Below are positions 51,311 through 58,485 of a DNA stretch of 64,000 nt, one piece after another. The notes under the pieces are model-generated. The model searched no databases. It was not told the DNA's origin and saw only the letters and a program-made list of their open reading frames with translations. The DNA comes from Pseudomonadales bacterium (lineage in GTDB: Bacteria > Pseudomonadota > Gammaproteobacteria > Pseudomonadales > Azotimanducaceae): NCBI GenBank assembly GCA_024234635.1, contig JACKNX010000002.1:1-64000 (forward strand). Reading direction: 5' to 3'. The translations under genes and the position numbers were made by a program. How positions within the stretch are numbered: position 1 is the stretch's first letter; the number at the start of each line of letters is the position of its first letter.

Positions 51311-53287
51311 TCAGCCGGTCGATTGCTCCTTGCGCACGATCCCCTGATCACCGAGATCTTCCAGCATGAACTCGTAGAGGCTGCGCGCTGCCCGTAGCGG
51401 ATGCCGGCCTTCCAGTGGCGAGAGGTAGTGCTGGCCGTACCAGACGAACATCACCCGATCACGACGACGCTTCGTTTCACCGGCGGGGCGTCGGGCTGCC
51501 GCCAGCGGTACGCCAACCGCATCAGCAGGGGGCTGTGACAACTTTTCAGTCCCGCGCTTCGGCATGGCGCGACCGGCAGGCCCATTCGGCGCTACCGCGG
51601 CCTGCCTCCGCAGTCGCGCAAGCAGCGCCTTGGGATCCGGCTCACCGGCATCTTTCGACGGCAGCGAGCCGAGCACTCCTATCCCTATCCCCATCCCCTT
51701 CCCCTGGTCCACTAACGGGACCGCGATGGTGGTCTCCGGATCTGACGGTTTTCCCGCTTCCGCAGGTCGCGCGTGCTGACGCTTCTGCCAGGATGCAATG
51801 ACCACATCGATGTTGCTCGTACGCCGCCCTGCGCCAAGCGCCGCACGCACCAGGCGAATGGTTTCTGCTTTCCCGGTTGCCTGGCCCGGCGCGGATGATC
51901 CCACTTCGGCAGCACGTGCCGGTGTACCGGTATCCGGCCCCGTCTGTTCCGCAAGGATGCTGGCCGCGGCGACGACTGGCGCCGCCCCCTCCGCAGACCG
52001 TGCCGCGTCGTCCGTCACGTCGGAGGGCTCCATTGTTTCGCCGTCGCCAGCAGCCGCAGCCTGGGCGCCTCCCGGAACGTCGCTGGACGCCGCGGATTCC
52101 GCACTCACCGGCACAGGACCATCAATGGCTTCCGATTGCCCGGCAACTGCCTGCGGTAATGACGGTGCGTCGTCCCGTTGCGAAGACACTCCCTGCGCAA
52201 AGGTCGCCTCCGCCATTGCGCCTTCCGCGTCACGATCGGCTTGCGAATCGTTCATCGACGGATTTTCAGCCGTTGAAATGTTTTCCGCCGCCCCTGCATT
52301 CGTGTGTGCTGCATTTTCGCTCACCGGGACGAACGGTTGCACATCGGCGCTGCCGGCGTCGGGATTCGCGAGATCGTCCGCCATCAGGTCAACCGCTTCG
52401 ACGCCGGCGGTCGCAACGGCGCCTTCTGCCAACCCGTCGATGTCTCCCGGGACCGGCTCCGCAGTCGCACCCTGACCAGAGCGACGCATCGCTATTGCGA
52501 ACGCGCTTGCCGTTCCGACGCGCCCTCGCCCTCCCGATGTATCGTGCTCTGATACCGGCAGGACCCATGCCTCGGGGGATGCATTACGCTCGCCGGCGAG
52601 CGGGTCGGGTAAGTCAGCCGAGTTCCCGGGTGCAACCGCGGCGGGCTCTGAAGCATCTGCCGGCATGTCAGCAATAGCGGATTGCAATTCAGCGGACGCA
52701 TGGGAGCCGGTTATCGACATGTCGGGCGACTCCGAGTGCGCGGGTGGCTCCTCATTGTCATGCCCGCCCGGAAGGACAACTCCCGATTCCCGCAACAGAC
52801 GCGACGCAGAAGCCAGCTTCGGCTCCGCGTGCGAGGAATCCAGCTCCGTGCCAGCTGCTCCCACACGCCCTTCCGCCGCCGCAGTCTCCCGGGCGAGGCG
52901 CTTGGCAAGCGTCTCCCTCGCCGCTCCATTACCTCCACCCGTATGCGCCGTTGCTGGCTCCTCCGGCGTGGCAGTGGGCAACTCAGCGGACGAACCTGCA
53001 TCCTCGGCATTGCGCACCGAGCGGGCAAGCAATGGGACGGACTGGGATACTTCAGCGCCTGCGGACCTGCGCGGGCGACTGCGGCCACCGCCAGCCTGTC
53101 GTTTCCTCGCGGACGACCACAACTCAAACACGTTGTAGACAAGACCAAGAATCAGAAGTCCGAACAACACGGGCGACGGATTGGCAATCTTGGACAGAAC
53201 CAGTGCTGCATACCCAGCCAGCAGCAACACGTTCAGGGCTACCAGCAACGCTGTACGATCTGCCGGATCTTTGGCGCTCGTCGACAT
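51311..53287 (-). CDS. Long low-complexity membrane protein with a short conserved C-terminus
   Basis: 658 residues. Two membrane helices lie at the N-terminus (ALLVALNVLLLAGYAALVLS, PVLFGLLILGLVYNVFELWS). About 500 residues of Ala/Glu/Ser/Pro-rich, acidic, probably disordered sequence follow. A basic stretch (RRPAGETKRRRDRV) leads into a folded-looking end of about 45 residues: MFVWYGQHYLSPLEGRHPLR and ARSLYEFMLEDLGDQGIV. I do not recognise the family. The gene could tether or space the C-terminal segment from the membrane on a long linker. An AT-rich promoter region (53320-53390) lies just upstream. Confidence 0.8.
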   Translation of the reverse strand: MSTSAKDPADRTALLVALNVLLLAGYAALVLSKIANPSPVLFGLLILGLVYNVFELWSSARKRQAGGGRSRPRRSAGAEVSQSVPLLARSVRNAEDAGSSAELPTATPEEPATAHTGGGNGAARETLAKRLARETAAAEGRVGAAGTELDSSHAEPKLASASRLLRESGVVLPGGHDNEEPPAHSESPDMSITGSHASAELQSAIADMPADASEPAAVAPGNSADLPDPLAGERNASPEAWVLPVSEHDTSGGRGRVGTASAFAIAMRRSGQGATAEPVPGDIDGLAEGAVATAGVEAVDLMADDLANPDAGSADVQPFVPVSENAAHTNAGAAENISTAENPSMNDSQADRDAEGAMAEATFAQGVSSQRDDAPSLPQAVAGQSEAIDGPVPVSAESAASSDVPGGAQAAAAGDGETMEPSDVTDDAARSAEGAAPVVAAASILAEQTGPDTGTPARAAEVGSSAPGQATGKAETIRLVRAALGAGRRTSNIDVVIASWQKRQHARPAEAGKPSDPETTIAVPLVDQGKGMGIGIGVLGSLPSKDAGEPDPKALLARLRRQAAVAPNGPAGRAMPKRGTEKLSQPPADAVGVPLAAARRPAGETKRRRDRVMFVWYGQHYLSPLEGRHPLRAARSLYEFMLEDLGDQGIVRKEQSTG

Positions 53288-53329
53288 ACTTCCCTCACAA
53301 CCAGCGGAAGTCGCGATGGTAGTCGATTT

Positions 53330-53372
53330 TATGTCAACTGTTATGCCTTTATTTGTAATTTATATTGACATA
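53330..53372. promoter_or_regulatory. AT-rich island with TATGTCAA...TTGACATA inverted repeat
   Basis: In a GC-rich setting, 53325-53390 is strongly AT-rich. An 8-bp perfect inverted repeat (TATGTCAA at 53330-53337, TTGACATA at 53365-53372, 27 bases apart) contains a TTGACA -35-like hexamer on each strand. It lies about 40 bp upstream of the 658-residue membrane protein and is the likely promoter or operator. Confidence 0.5.
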
Positions 53373-53390
53373 TAAGGAGTTCGTTTTGGG

Positions 53391-53516
53391 TCAGCCGCCC
53401 GCCATCCGAAGCAATTCAACGGCCGCCTGCACCTGGCGCACCCAGAACCAGGCCACGCTGGTCAGAATGAGAACGCTGACCGAAACGGCGATCCACTCGA
53501 ACTTGTCACTTTTCAC
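53391..53516 (-). CDS. 41-residue single-span membrane peptide
   Basis: A short frame, GTG at 53516 to TGA at 53391, encodes MKSDKFEWIAVSVSVLILTS followed by VAWFWVRQVQAAVELLRMAG and a final Gly. The charged start, one hydrophobic helix and an amphipathic C-terminal helix look like a real small membrane protein. GGGGGA lies six bases upstream of the GTG. It follows the DUF6644-like gene by 68 bp on the same strand. No homologue is known to me. Confidence 0.55.
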   Translation of the reverse strand: MKSDKFEWIAVSVSVLILTSVAWFWVRQVQAAVELLRMAGG

Positions 53517-53584
53517 CGAATTTCCCCCACATCGAATTGCGCTGCAGCGGGACAGAATCGCGCCTCGACGCGGCCGTCATGTCC

Positions 53585-54055
53585 TCACGAAAAGCCTATC
53601 CAGCGCCCCGCCGCAGCTACCGTAAACCAGGTGGCAAGACTGGCGCAGGCCACGAGCCGCGTCGGCCACGCACCAGACTGGGGGCGCCGCAGCAGGGGAC
53701 GCTCGATCCCGTACATGAACACCATGCCAACCAGAAGACCAGCCATCTTCACCCAGAACATCTCGTTGTAGTAAAGCTTCATGGCCACAGCGGAACTCAT
53801 GAATATCCCCGAGATCACGATCAGCACCAACGCCACGTCGAAAACCCGCCACGTGCCGGCTAGCACCAGGGCGCGGGGAACGTCACGCAGCAAAACACCA
53901 AGCATTCGCAGTGCCCCAGCCACAACCGCCCCACCCAACAGCACCAGCGCCAGCAGATGAAACATCTGTACCACCGCAAACACACCACCATAGGCTTTGG
54001 ACATGCGCGCCAGGAAGGAGGCATCGAGCCAGTTGAAAAACGCCAGAAGGTCCAT
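53585..54055 (-). CDS. DUF6644-like membrane protein (small)
   Basis: 156 residues with four hydrophobic helices: GGVFAVVQMFHLLALVLLGG, FDVALVLIVISGIFMSSAVA, FWVKMAGLLVGMVFMYGIE and LVACASLATWFTVAAAGRW. His in MFHLL and charged ends of helices recall haem-free relatives of b-type cytochromes and DUF6644 proteins. The role is unknown. It follows a related membrane gene on the same strand with a 60-bp gap, suggesting a heteromeric membrane pair. Confidence 0.7.
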   Translation of the reverse strand: MDLLAFFNWLDASFLARMSKAYGGVFAVVQMFHLLALVLLGGAVVAGALRMLGVLLRDVPRALVLAGTWRVFDVALVLIVISGIFMSSAVAMKLYYNEMFWVKMAGLLVGMVFMYGIERPLLRRPQSGAWPTRLVACASLATWFTVAAAGRWIGFS

Positions 54056-54115
54056 GTTCGGTCCTTAGTTGGTTATCGCCTGCCTGGCCGCACGTCAGGG
54101 GGGCGGGTTGCAGGG

Positions 54116-54688
54116 TCAGCGGGTTGCCAGCTCATCGACACACCCGGCAGCCCACAACATGACTGTCGACAGCGGCTTGTGACAGTCGAACCAGTCATAA
54201 GCAATGGCTCTGCCGGTAAACACCACGCCGCTCCACAGCAGGAGCGACAGGCCCGCACCGACCCGAAATCGCAGTGGCGCCACGGAGCTACCGGTCCAGT
54301 CGTGCGAGGATGCCCGCATGCGCCGCCGAAACAGCCACGCATTTACGCCAGCCGCCAGCATCAGCACCACTTTCATGCGAAACCAGACGCTCTGTGTCGT
54401 ACGGACAGGAATGGCGTAATAGAGCAGGAGCCCGCTGATCACCATCACGAGGAAGCCGAGTAGCATCGGCCGGTCGAGCCGCGCAGCCAGCGCCTCGGCG
54501 GAAACCGACGGCATGGCCCAGCCCAGCATGCGCAGATCGATGAGGAACAGCATGCCGAGGAACACGGTGAGCGTGAGCACGTGCACCGACTCGATCCAGC
54601 CGTACATATAGATGGACTCATGCAGCGAGATGCTCCAGTCCTGCGCGGCCAGAAAGCGCGCGAGGGCCAACAGCCATTCATTCAACAC
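54116..54688 (-). CDS. DUF6644-like membrane protein (large)
   Basis: About 190 residues with five hydrophobic helices. The region WIESVHVLTLTVFLGMLFLI followed by DLRMLGWAMPSVSAEALAAR matches the family layout (conserved His and Asp-Leu-Arg). VMVISGLLLYYAIPVRTTQS and LLLWSGVVFTGRAIAYDWFD follow. The GTG at 54688 lies just after GGGGGAG. It overlaps the end of the quinone oxidoreductase gene by 11 bp, so the three genes and the small peptide gene seem to be one operon. Confidence 0.72.
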   Translation of the reverse strand: MLNEWLLALARFLAAQDWSISLHESIYMYGWIESVHVLTLTVFLGMLFLIDLRMLGWAMPSVSAEALAARLDRPMLLGFLVMVISGLLLYYAIPVRTTQSVWFRMKVVLMLAAGVNAWLFRRRMRASSHDWTGSSVAPLRFRVGAGLSLLLWSGVVFTGRAIAYDWFDCHKPLSTVMLWAAGCVDELATR

Positions 54689-55691
54689 GGGCTCCCCCCT
54701 CCTCCGGCCAGGCACCGCTCATGTCGATGACCAGTTTACCCATGATCCAGCCTGCAAGCTGCGCCTGCAGCGCCGAGCGCACGTCCACCAGCGGCCACAC
54801 CGCAACCGGCGGCGGTTTCAACCGCCGGTCCGCGATCAGGCGCAGCAGCTTCGCCGCCAGCGCTGGCGTCAGCGCCGGATCGGCCCGCGACGCACCGCCC
54901 CAGTCCACCCCAACGATGGAACAGCGTTTCAGCAACGGCAGATTCAGGGCAATGGCCGGAACGCTGCCACCGGCGAATCCCGCAACCAGGAAACGACCAC
55001 CCGGCGACAGACTGCGTAGTGCCGGTTCCGCGACATTGCCACCCACGGGATCCATGACCGCATTCAGCGGGCGATCCGCCAGCACGGTCTTCAGCGTCTC
55101 CCGCCAGTCGGGCGCGCCATAACAAACGCCCGCATCCGCACCACAGGCGACTGCCGCCGCAACCTTCTCAGGTGTCGACGCTGCGGCAATCACATGCAGT
55201 CCCATGGCTTTTCCCACGGCGATTGTGGCGGAACCCACACCGCCGCTCGCGCCCAGTACCAGCACGCTTTCCCCGGACTGCAGCTGACCACAATCGTCCA
55301 GTCCATAGAGCGCGGTTGCATGATTGAGCAGAAAGCCGGCCGCCTGGGGATCCGTCAACCCATCAGGAACACGGATACAGGCACGTGCGGGCAACGCCAG
55401 CGTTTCCGCAAACGCCCCGGATGCAAGCCCCATGACGCGGTCCCCCACCGCCAGCTCGCCGGACACACCATCACCGAGCGCCACCACCCGGCCCGCAAAT
55501 TCGTTGCCGGGGACAAACGGCAACGCGGGTTTGATCTGGTACCTGCCCTGGATGAGCAATCCGTCGACAAACCCCACTCCCACCGCCGTCACCTGAATCA
55601 ACACCTGGCCGGCGCGCGGCGTGGGGGGAGAGACCGTAACCACGCGCAGGGAGGACGGCGGACCGAATTCATCGCAGCGAATGACCAGCAT
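54678..55691 (-). CDS. Quinone oxidoreductase-like MDR enzyme
   Basis: 337 residues, zinc-free medium-chain dehydrogenase of the quinone oxidoreductase (QOR) group. The N-terminal GroES-like domain has FVPGNEFAGRVVALGDGVSG. The NADPH fold has VLVLGASGGVGSATIAVGKA, and LNAVMDPVGGNVAEPALRSL follows. No structural-zinc Cys cluster is present. It would reduce quinones or alkenals with NADPH; relatives also reduce enoyl-CoA. It is the first gene of the operon with the DUF6644-like genes. Confidence 0.92.
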   Translation of the reverse strand: MLVIRCDEFGPPSSLRVVTVSPPTPRAGQVLIQVTAVGVGFVDGLLIQGRYQIKPALPFVPGNEFAGRVVALGDGVSGELAVGDRVMGLASGAFAETLALPARACIRVPDGLTDPQAAGFLLNHATALYGLDDCGQLQSGESVLVLGASGGVGSATIAVGKAMGLHVIAAASTPEKVAAAVACGADAGVCYGAPDWRETLKTVLADRPLNAVMDPVGGNVAEPALRSLSPGGRFLVAGFAGGSVPAIALNLPLLKRCSIVGVDWGGASRADPALTPALAAKLLRLIADRRLKPPPVAVWPLVDVRSALQAQLAGWIMGKLVIDMSGAWPEEGGARVE

Positions 55692-55998
55692 GGGGAACTC
55701 CTCGTGGGGTGCGCGAGCAACCGATTGAGCAACCTAACAGGCTGCTGAAAAAGTCCATCCTGGACTTGTTTCAGCAGTCGTCGGCTTCGCCGACTCGCGC
55801 CAAATGCAGCGTTTTCCGCTGCATTTTCGAGCCAGCCGTCCCTGGCTGGCATACCAGGCTGCTTTTTCAGCAGCCTGCTAAAGCGCAGGCAACGATAGCA
55901 GAATGGCTGACCTGGCTCAGGCCACACGCCTCAAGCGACGGGTCCTGCCGTGCGTGGTGGCGTCAGAAGGAGTTTCGCTTTGGGGGAAGCCGGAGATC
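55692..55998. other. Gap with inverted-repeat element and a repeat-free spacer
   Basis: This interval holds the promoter of the quinone oxidoreductase operon next to 55692 and the inverted-repeat element at 55735-55880. I see no coding region in 55881-55998. Confidence 0.5.
55735..55880 (+). repeat. Structured inverted-repeat element, copy A (146 bp)
   Basis: The ends are near-perfect 19-bp inverted repeats (TAACAGGCTGCTGAAAAAG at 55735-55753; CTTTTTCAGCAGCCTGCTA at 55862-55880, one mismatch). Inside are three further hairpins: GTCGGC-TTC-GCCGAC, AAATGCAGCG-TTTTC-CGCTGCATTT, and CCAGCC-GTCCCT-GGCTGG. It carries no gene. A diverged copy is at 35609-35742 and an end fragment at 21749-21787. 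It looks like a non-autonomous mobile or REP-type element. Confidence 0.8.
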
Positions 55999-56202
55999 GC
56001 ACACATTCGACTGCGTCGAATGTGTTGTCGGGACCACTTCGCGGTGCGAAGTGGTCGGTGGGCAGCCCTTTCACACATTCGACTGCGTCGAATGTGTTGT
56101 CGGGACCACTTCGCGGTGCGAAGTGGTCGGTAGGCAGCCCTTTCACACATTCGACTGCGTCGAATGTGTTGTCGGGACCACTTCGCGGTGCGAAGTGGTC
56201 GG
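55999..56202 (-). repeat. 72-bp tandem repeats that begin with the tRNA-Pro 3' end
   Basis: Reading on the minus strand, units start at 56202, 56130 and 56058; the third is cut short near 55999. Each unit starts with CCGACCA, which in the first unit is the last seven bases of the tRNA including CCA. Each unit contains two perfect 11-bp hairpins with 3-base loops: GACCACTTCGC-ACC-GCGAAGTGGTC (56176-56200, 56104-56128, 56032-56056) and ACACATTCGAC-GCA-GTCGAATGTGT (56145-56169, 56073-56097, 56001-56025). Units differ by a single base, so the duplication is recent or maintained. Confidence 0.9.
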
Positions 56203-56272
56203 AGTGAGAGGATTTGAACCTCCGGCCCCTACGTCCCGAACGTAGTGCTCTACCAAGCTGAGCTACACTCCG
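56196..56272 (-). tRNA. tRNA-Pro (anticodon CGG)
   Basis: The 77-nt minus-strand sequence folds as a tRNA. The acceptor stem is CGGAGTG/CACTCCG, the D region is TAGCTCAGCTTGGTAGAGCA, and the anticodon stem-loop CTACG-TTCGGGA-CGTAG gives CGG. The T arm has GGTTCAAATCC. The discriminator A and the encoded CCA are at 56199-56196. The CCA end overlaps the first tandem repeat unit. Confidence 0.95.
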
Positions 56273-56332
56273 ATGCTTTTTGCACCAGCGCCAACCGCTC
56301 CGGGCGCCGGTCCCACCTTGCGTGGGCGGCGT

Positions 56333-56361
56333 AGTGTAGTGGCCCGCCTCGCCGCGCTCAA
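56333..56361 (-). promoter_or_regulatory. Predicted promoter of tRNA-Pro
   Basis: On the minus strand a -35 TTGAGC (56361-56356), a 17-base spacer and a -10 TACACT (56338-56333) are followed by a GC-rich discriminator (ACGCCGCCC), the form expected of stringently controlled tRNA promoters. Transcription would start near 56326, giving a leader of about 54 bases before the mature tRNA. Confidence 0.6.
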
Positions 56362-56539
56362 CCTCCTCACACAACCTCCTCGCACCACCTCCTCACACAA
56401 TGTGTCGCACTTCTGCCTTTCAGGCATTCTCCCGCCCCGCCACGCCCACTCCACCAGCCGCCAATGGCAAGCGGAGTGCAGGCAGCCCGCGGGCAACCTG
56501 TTAGCATTTGCCGCCTCGACGACACGGAGAACTCGGGGC

Positions 56540-57310
56540 ATGGGCTCATTCGACATGACCGGCCGGCACGTGGCCATCACCGGCGCCTCATCCGGCTTCG
56601 GACACCATTTTGCCGGGCTTCTGGCCAGCAAGGGCGCAAAGGTATCCCTCGGTGCACGCCGGGTGGACAAACTGGAAACGCGGGTCGCGGAAATCCATGC
56701 GGCCGGCGGCGAAGCGGCTGCAATTCCGCTGGACGTACGCCAGCGCGCCAGTGTCACCGCCTTCATGGACCAGGCGGAGGCCACGTTCGGCGGCATCGAC
56801 GTGCTCATCAACAATGCTGGCGTGGAAGCCGGCGCCAAAACCTACATGATGATCGACGAGGCGGATTGGGATTTCGTCATCGAAACCAACCTCAAAGGCG
56901 CCTGGCTCACCTCCAAGGCCTACACGGAAAGAGTCGTTGCCGGCAAACGGCCAGGCGGCAACATCATCATGATCTCCTCCATTACCGACTCACGCACCAT
57001 CAAGGGTCAGTTCCCCTACGCCGTTTCCAAGGGCGGTCTCACCCGGATGACCGAAGTGATGGCGCTGGAAGCAGCCCGATACAACATCCGCGTCAATGCG
57101 CTTGCGCCGGGTTACGTGCTCACGGACGTCAGCCGCGTGCTGCTCGAAAGCGAGCGGTCAGCGGAATTCGTGAAGGGCATTCCCATGCGTCGTTACGGCG
57201 AATTCGAGGACCTTGACGGCCCGCTGCTGCTGCTCGCCTCCGACGCCAGCAGCTACATGACCGGCTCCGTCGTTGTCGTCGATGGCGGCCATATCTGCGC
57301 ATCGCTGTAA
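56540..57310 (+). CDS. Short-chain dehydrogenase/reductase
   Basis: 256 residues, classical SDR. The nucleotide site is VAITGASSGFGHHFAGLL, followed by LGARRVDKLE (Arg at the NADP-favouring position), VLINNAGVEAG, catalytic Ser in MISSITDSR and Tyr-x3-Lys in PYAVSKGG. NALAPGYVLTDVSRVLLE and SVVVVDGGHIC finish the fold. It starts a plus-strand run with an epoxide hydrolase and acetoacetyl-CoA synthetase (35-bp gap, then 4-bp overlap). It should act on a hydroxy or keto intermediate of that pathway. Confidence 0.93.
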   Translation: MGSFDMTGRHVAITGASSGFGHHFAGLLASKGAKVSLGARRVDKLETRVAEIHAAGGEAAAIPLDVRQRASVTAFMDQAEATFGGIDVLINNAGVEAGAKTYMMIDEADWDFVIETNLKGAWLTSKAYTERVVAGKRPGGNIIMISSITDSRTIKGQFPYAVSKGGLTRMTEVMALEAARYNIRVNALAPGYVLTDVSRVLLESERSAEFVKGIPMRRYGEFEDLDGPLLLLASDASSYMTGSVVVVDGGHICASL

Positions 57311-57345
57311 CACCGCGCAACGCAACCCGACCGGGAGAACCCACC

Positions 57346-58485
57346 ATGACCAGTATCCGCCCCTTCACGATCGAGGTTTCCGATGAGGCCATCGCCGACC
57401 TCAGGGCCCGCCTCGCGCGCACCCGATTCCCGGACCGGGAAACGCCCGACGACTGGAGCCAGGGCACGCCACTTGCCTACATGCAGGAACTGGTGCGGTA
57501 CTGGCTGCACGACTACGATCACAAACGACTGGCAAACAGGCTGAACGCCTGGCCCAATTTCATCACAGAGGTGGACGGGCTGGACATCCACTTCCTGCAC
57601 GTACGCTCTTCGCACGCCAACGCCCGTCCGCTCGTGCTGACGCATGGCTGGCCAGGATCCGTGGTCGAATTCCTGAAGGTCATCGAACCGCTCACGCAGC
57701 CGGAAAAGCACGGTGGCTCACCTGCGGACGCGTTCCACCTGGTCATGCCCTCGCTGGCGGGCTATGGCTGGTCCGGCAAGCCCACTGCTCCCGGCTGGGG
57801 GGTGCAGAAGATGGGCAGCGCCTGGGGCAAGCTGATGGCCCGGCTTGGCTACGACAGCTACTTCGCCCAGGGCGGCGACTGGGGCGCCATCGTGACCTCC
57901 CATGTAGCGCTGCAGAATCCCGGACACTGCAAGGCCATCCACCTGAACATGATCGTCGCTCCGCCCGATCCGGCAACCATGAACGACCTGACGCCACTGG
58001 AACAATCCGCCCTTGCCGGGCTGAAACACTACCAGGACGTCGACAGCGGCTACTCCAAGGAACAGGGCACACGGCCACAGACGGTCGGCTACGGCCTGGT
58101 GGACTCGCCCGCCGGTCTCCTCGGCTGGATCATGGAAAAGTTCTGGGCCTGGACGGACTGCAACGGCCATCCGGAGAACGTACTCACGCGTGACGAGATG
58201 CTGGACAACATCATGGTGTACTGGCTGAACGCGGCTGGCGCCTCGTCCGCGCGCCTGTACTGGGAAAGTTTCGGCGCCGGCTTCGCCGATACAGTGAACA
58301 CTCCGATGGGCGGTAGCGTGTTTCCAAAGGAGATATTCCGCGCCTCTAAGCGCTGGGCCCAGCAGCGTTACCCCAACATCATCTACTGGAACGAACTCGA
58401 CGCCGGTGGCCATTTCGCCGCGTTCGAGCAGCCCGGGCAATTCGTCACGGAGGTGCGCAACTGCTTTCGCGAGGCAAGTCTGTGA
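57346..58485 (+). CDS. Epoxide hydrolase (EHN-domain alpha/beta hydrolase)
   Basis: 379 residues. The N-terminal epoxide hydrolase region is FTIEVSDEAIADLRARLART. The alpha/beta hydrolase core has the oxyanion motif LTHGWPGSVVEF (residues about 98-109), the nucleophile Asp178 in FAQGGDWGAIVTSH, and the catalytic His near 356 in DAGGHFAAFEQPGQF. The lid includes YWLNAAGASSARLYWES. It converts an epoxide to a diol via an alkyl-enzyme ester. It sits between the SDR and acetoacetyl-CoA synthetase genes, overlapping the latter by 4 bp. Confidence 0.94.
   Translation: MTSIRPFTIEVSDEAIADLRARLARTRFPDRETPDDWSQGTPLAYMQELVRYWLHDYDHKRLANRLNAWPNFITEVDGLDIHFLHVRSSHANARPLVLTHGWPGSVVEFLKVIEPLTQPEKHGGSPADAFHLVMPSLAGYGWSGKPTAPGWGVQKMGSAWGKLMARLGYDSYFAQGGDWGAIVTSHVALQNPGHCKAIHLNMIVAPPDPATMNDLTPLEQSALAGLKHYQDVDSGYSKEQGTRPQTVGYGLVDSPAGLLGWIMEKFWAWTDCNGHPENVLTRDEMLDNIMVYWLNAAGASSARLYWESFGAGFADTVNTPMGGSVFPKEIFRASKRWAQQRYPNIIYWNELDAGGHFAAFEQPGQFVTEVRNCFREASL

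Noticed and set aside
55999..56202. Possible CRISPR array from the regularly spaced repeats
   Set aside because: The units are adjacent 72-bp tandem copies without variable spacers, only about 2.8 units long, contain the tRNA 3' end and have no cas genes nearby.
55709..56374. Long open frames on both strands across the tandem repeats
   Set aside because: The unit is 72 bp, a multiple of three, so any frame open in one unit stays open in all. The frames cross a tRNA and an inverted-repeat element and have no ribosome binding site.
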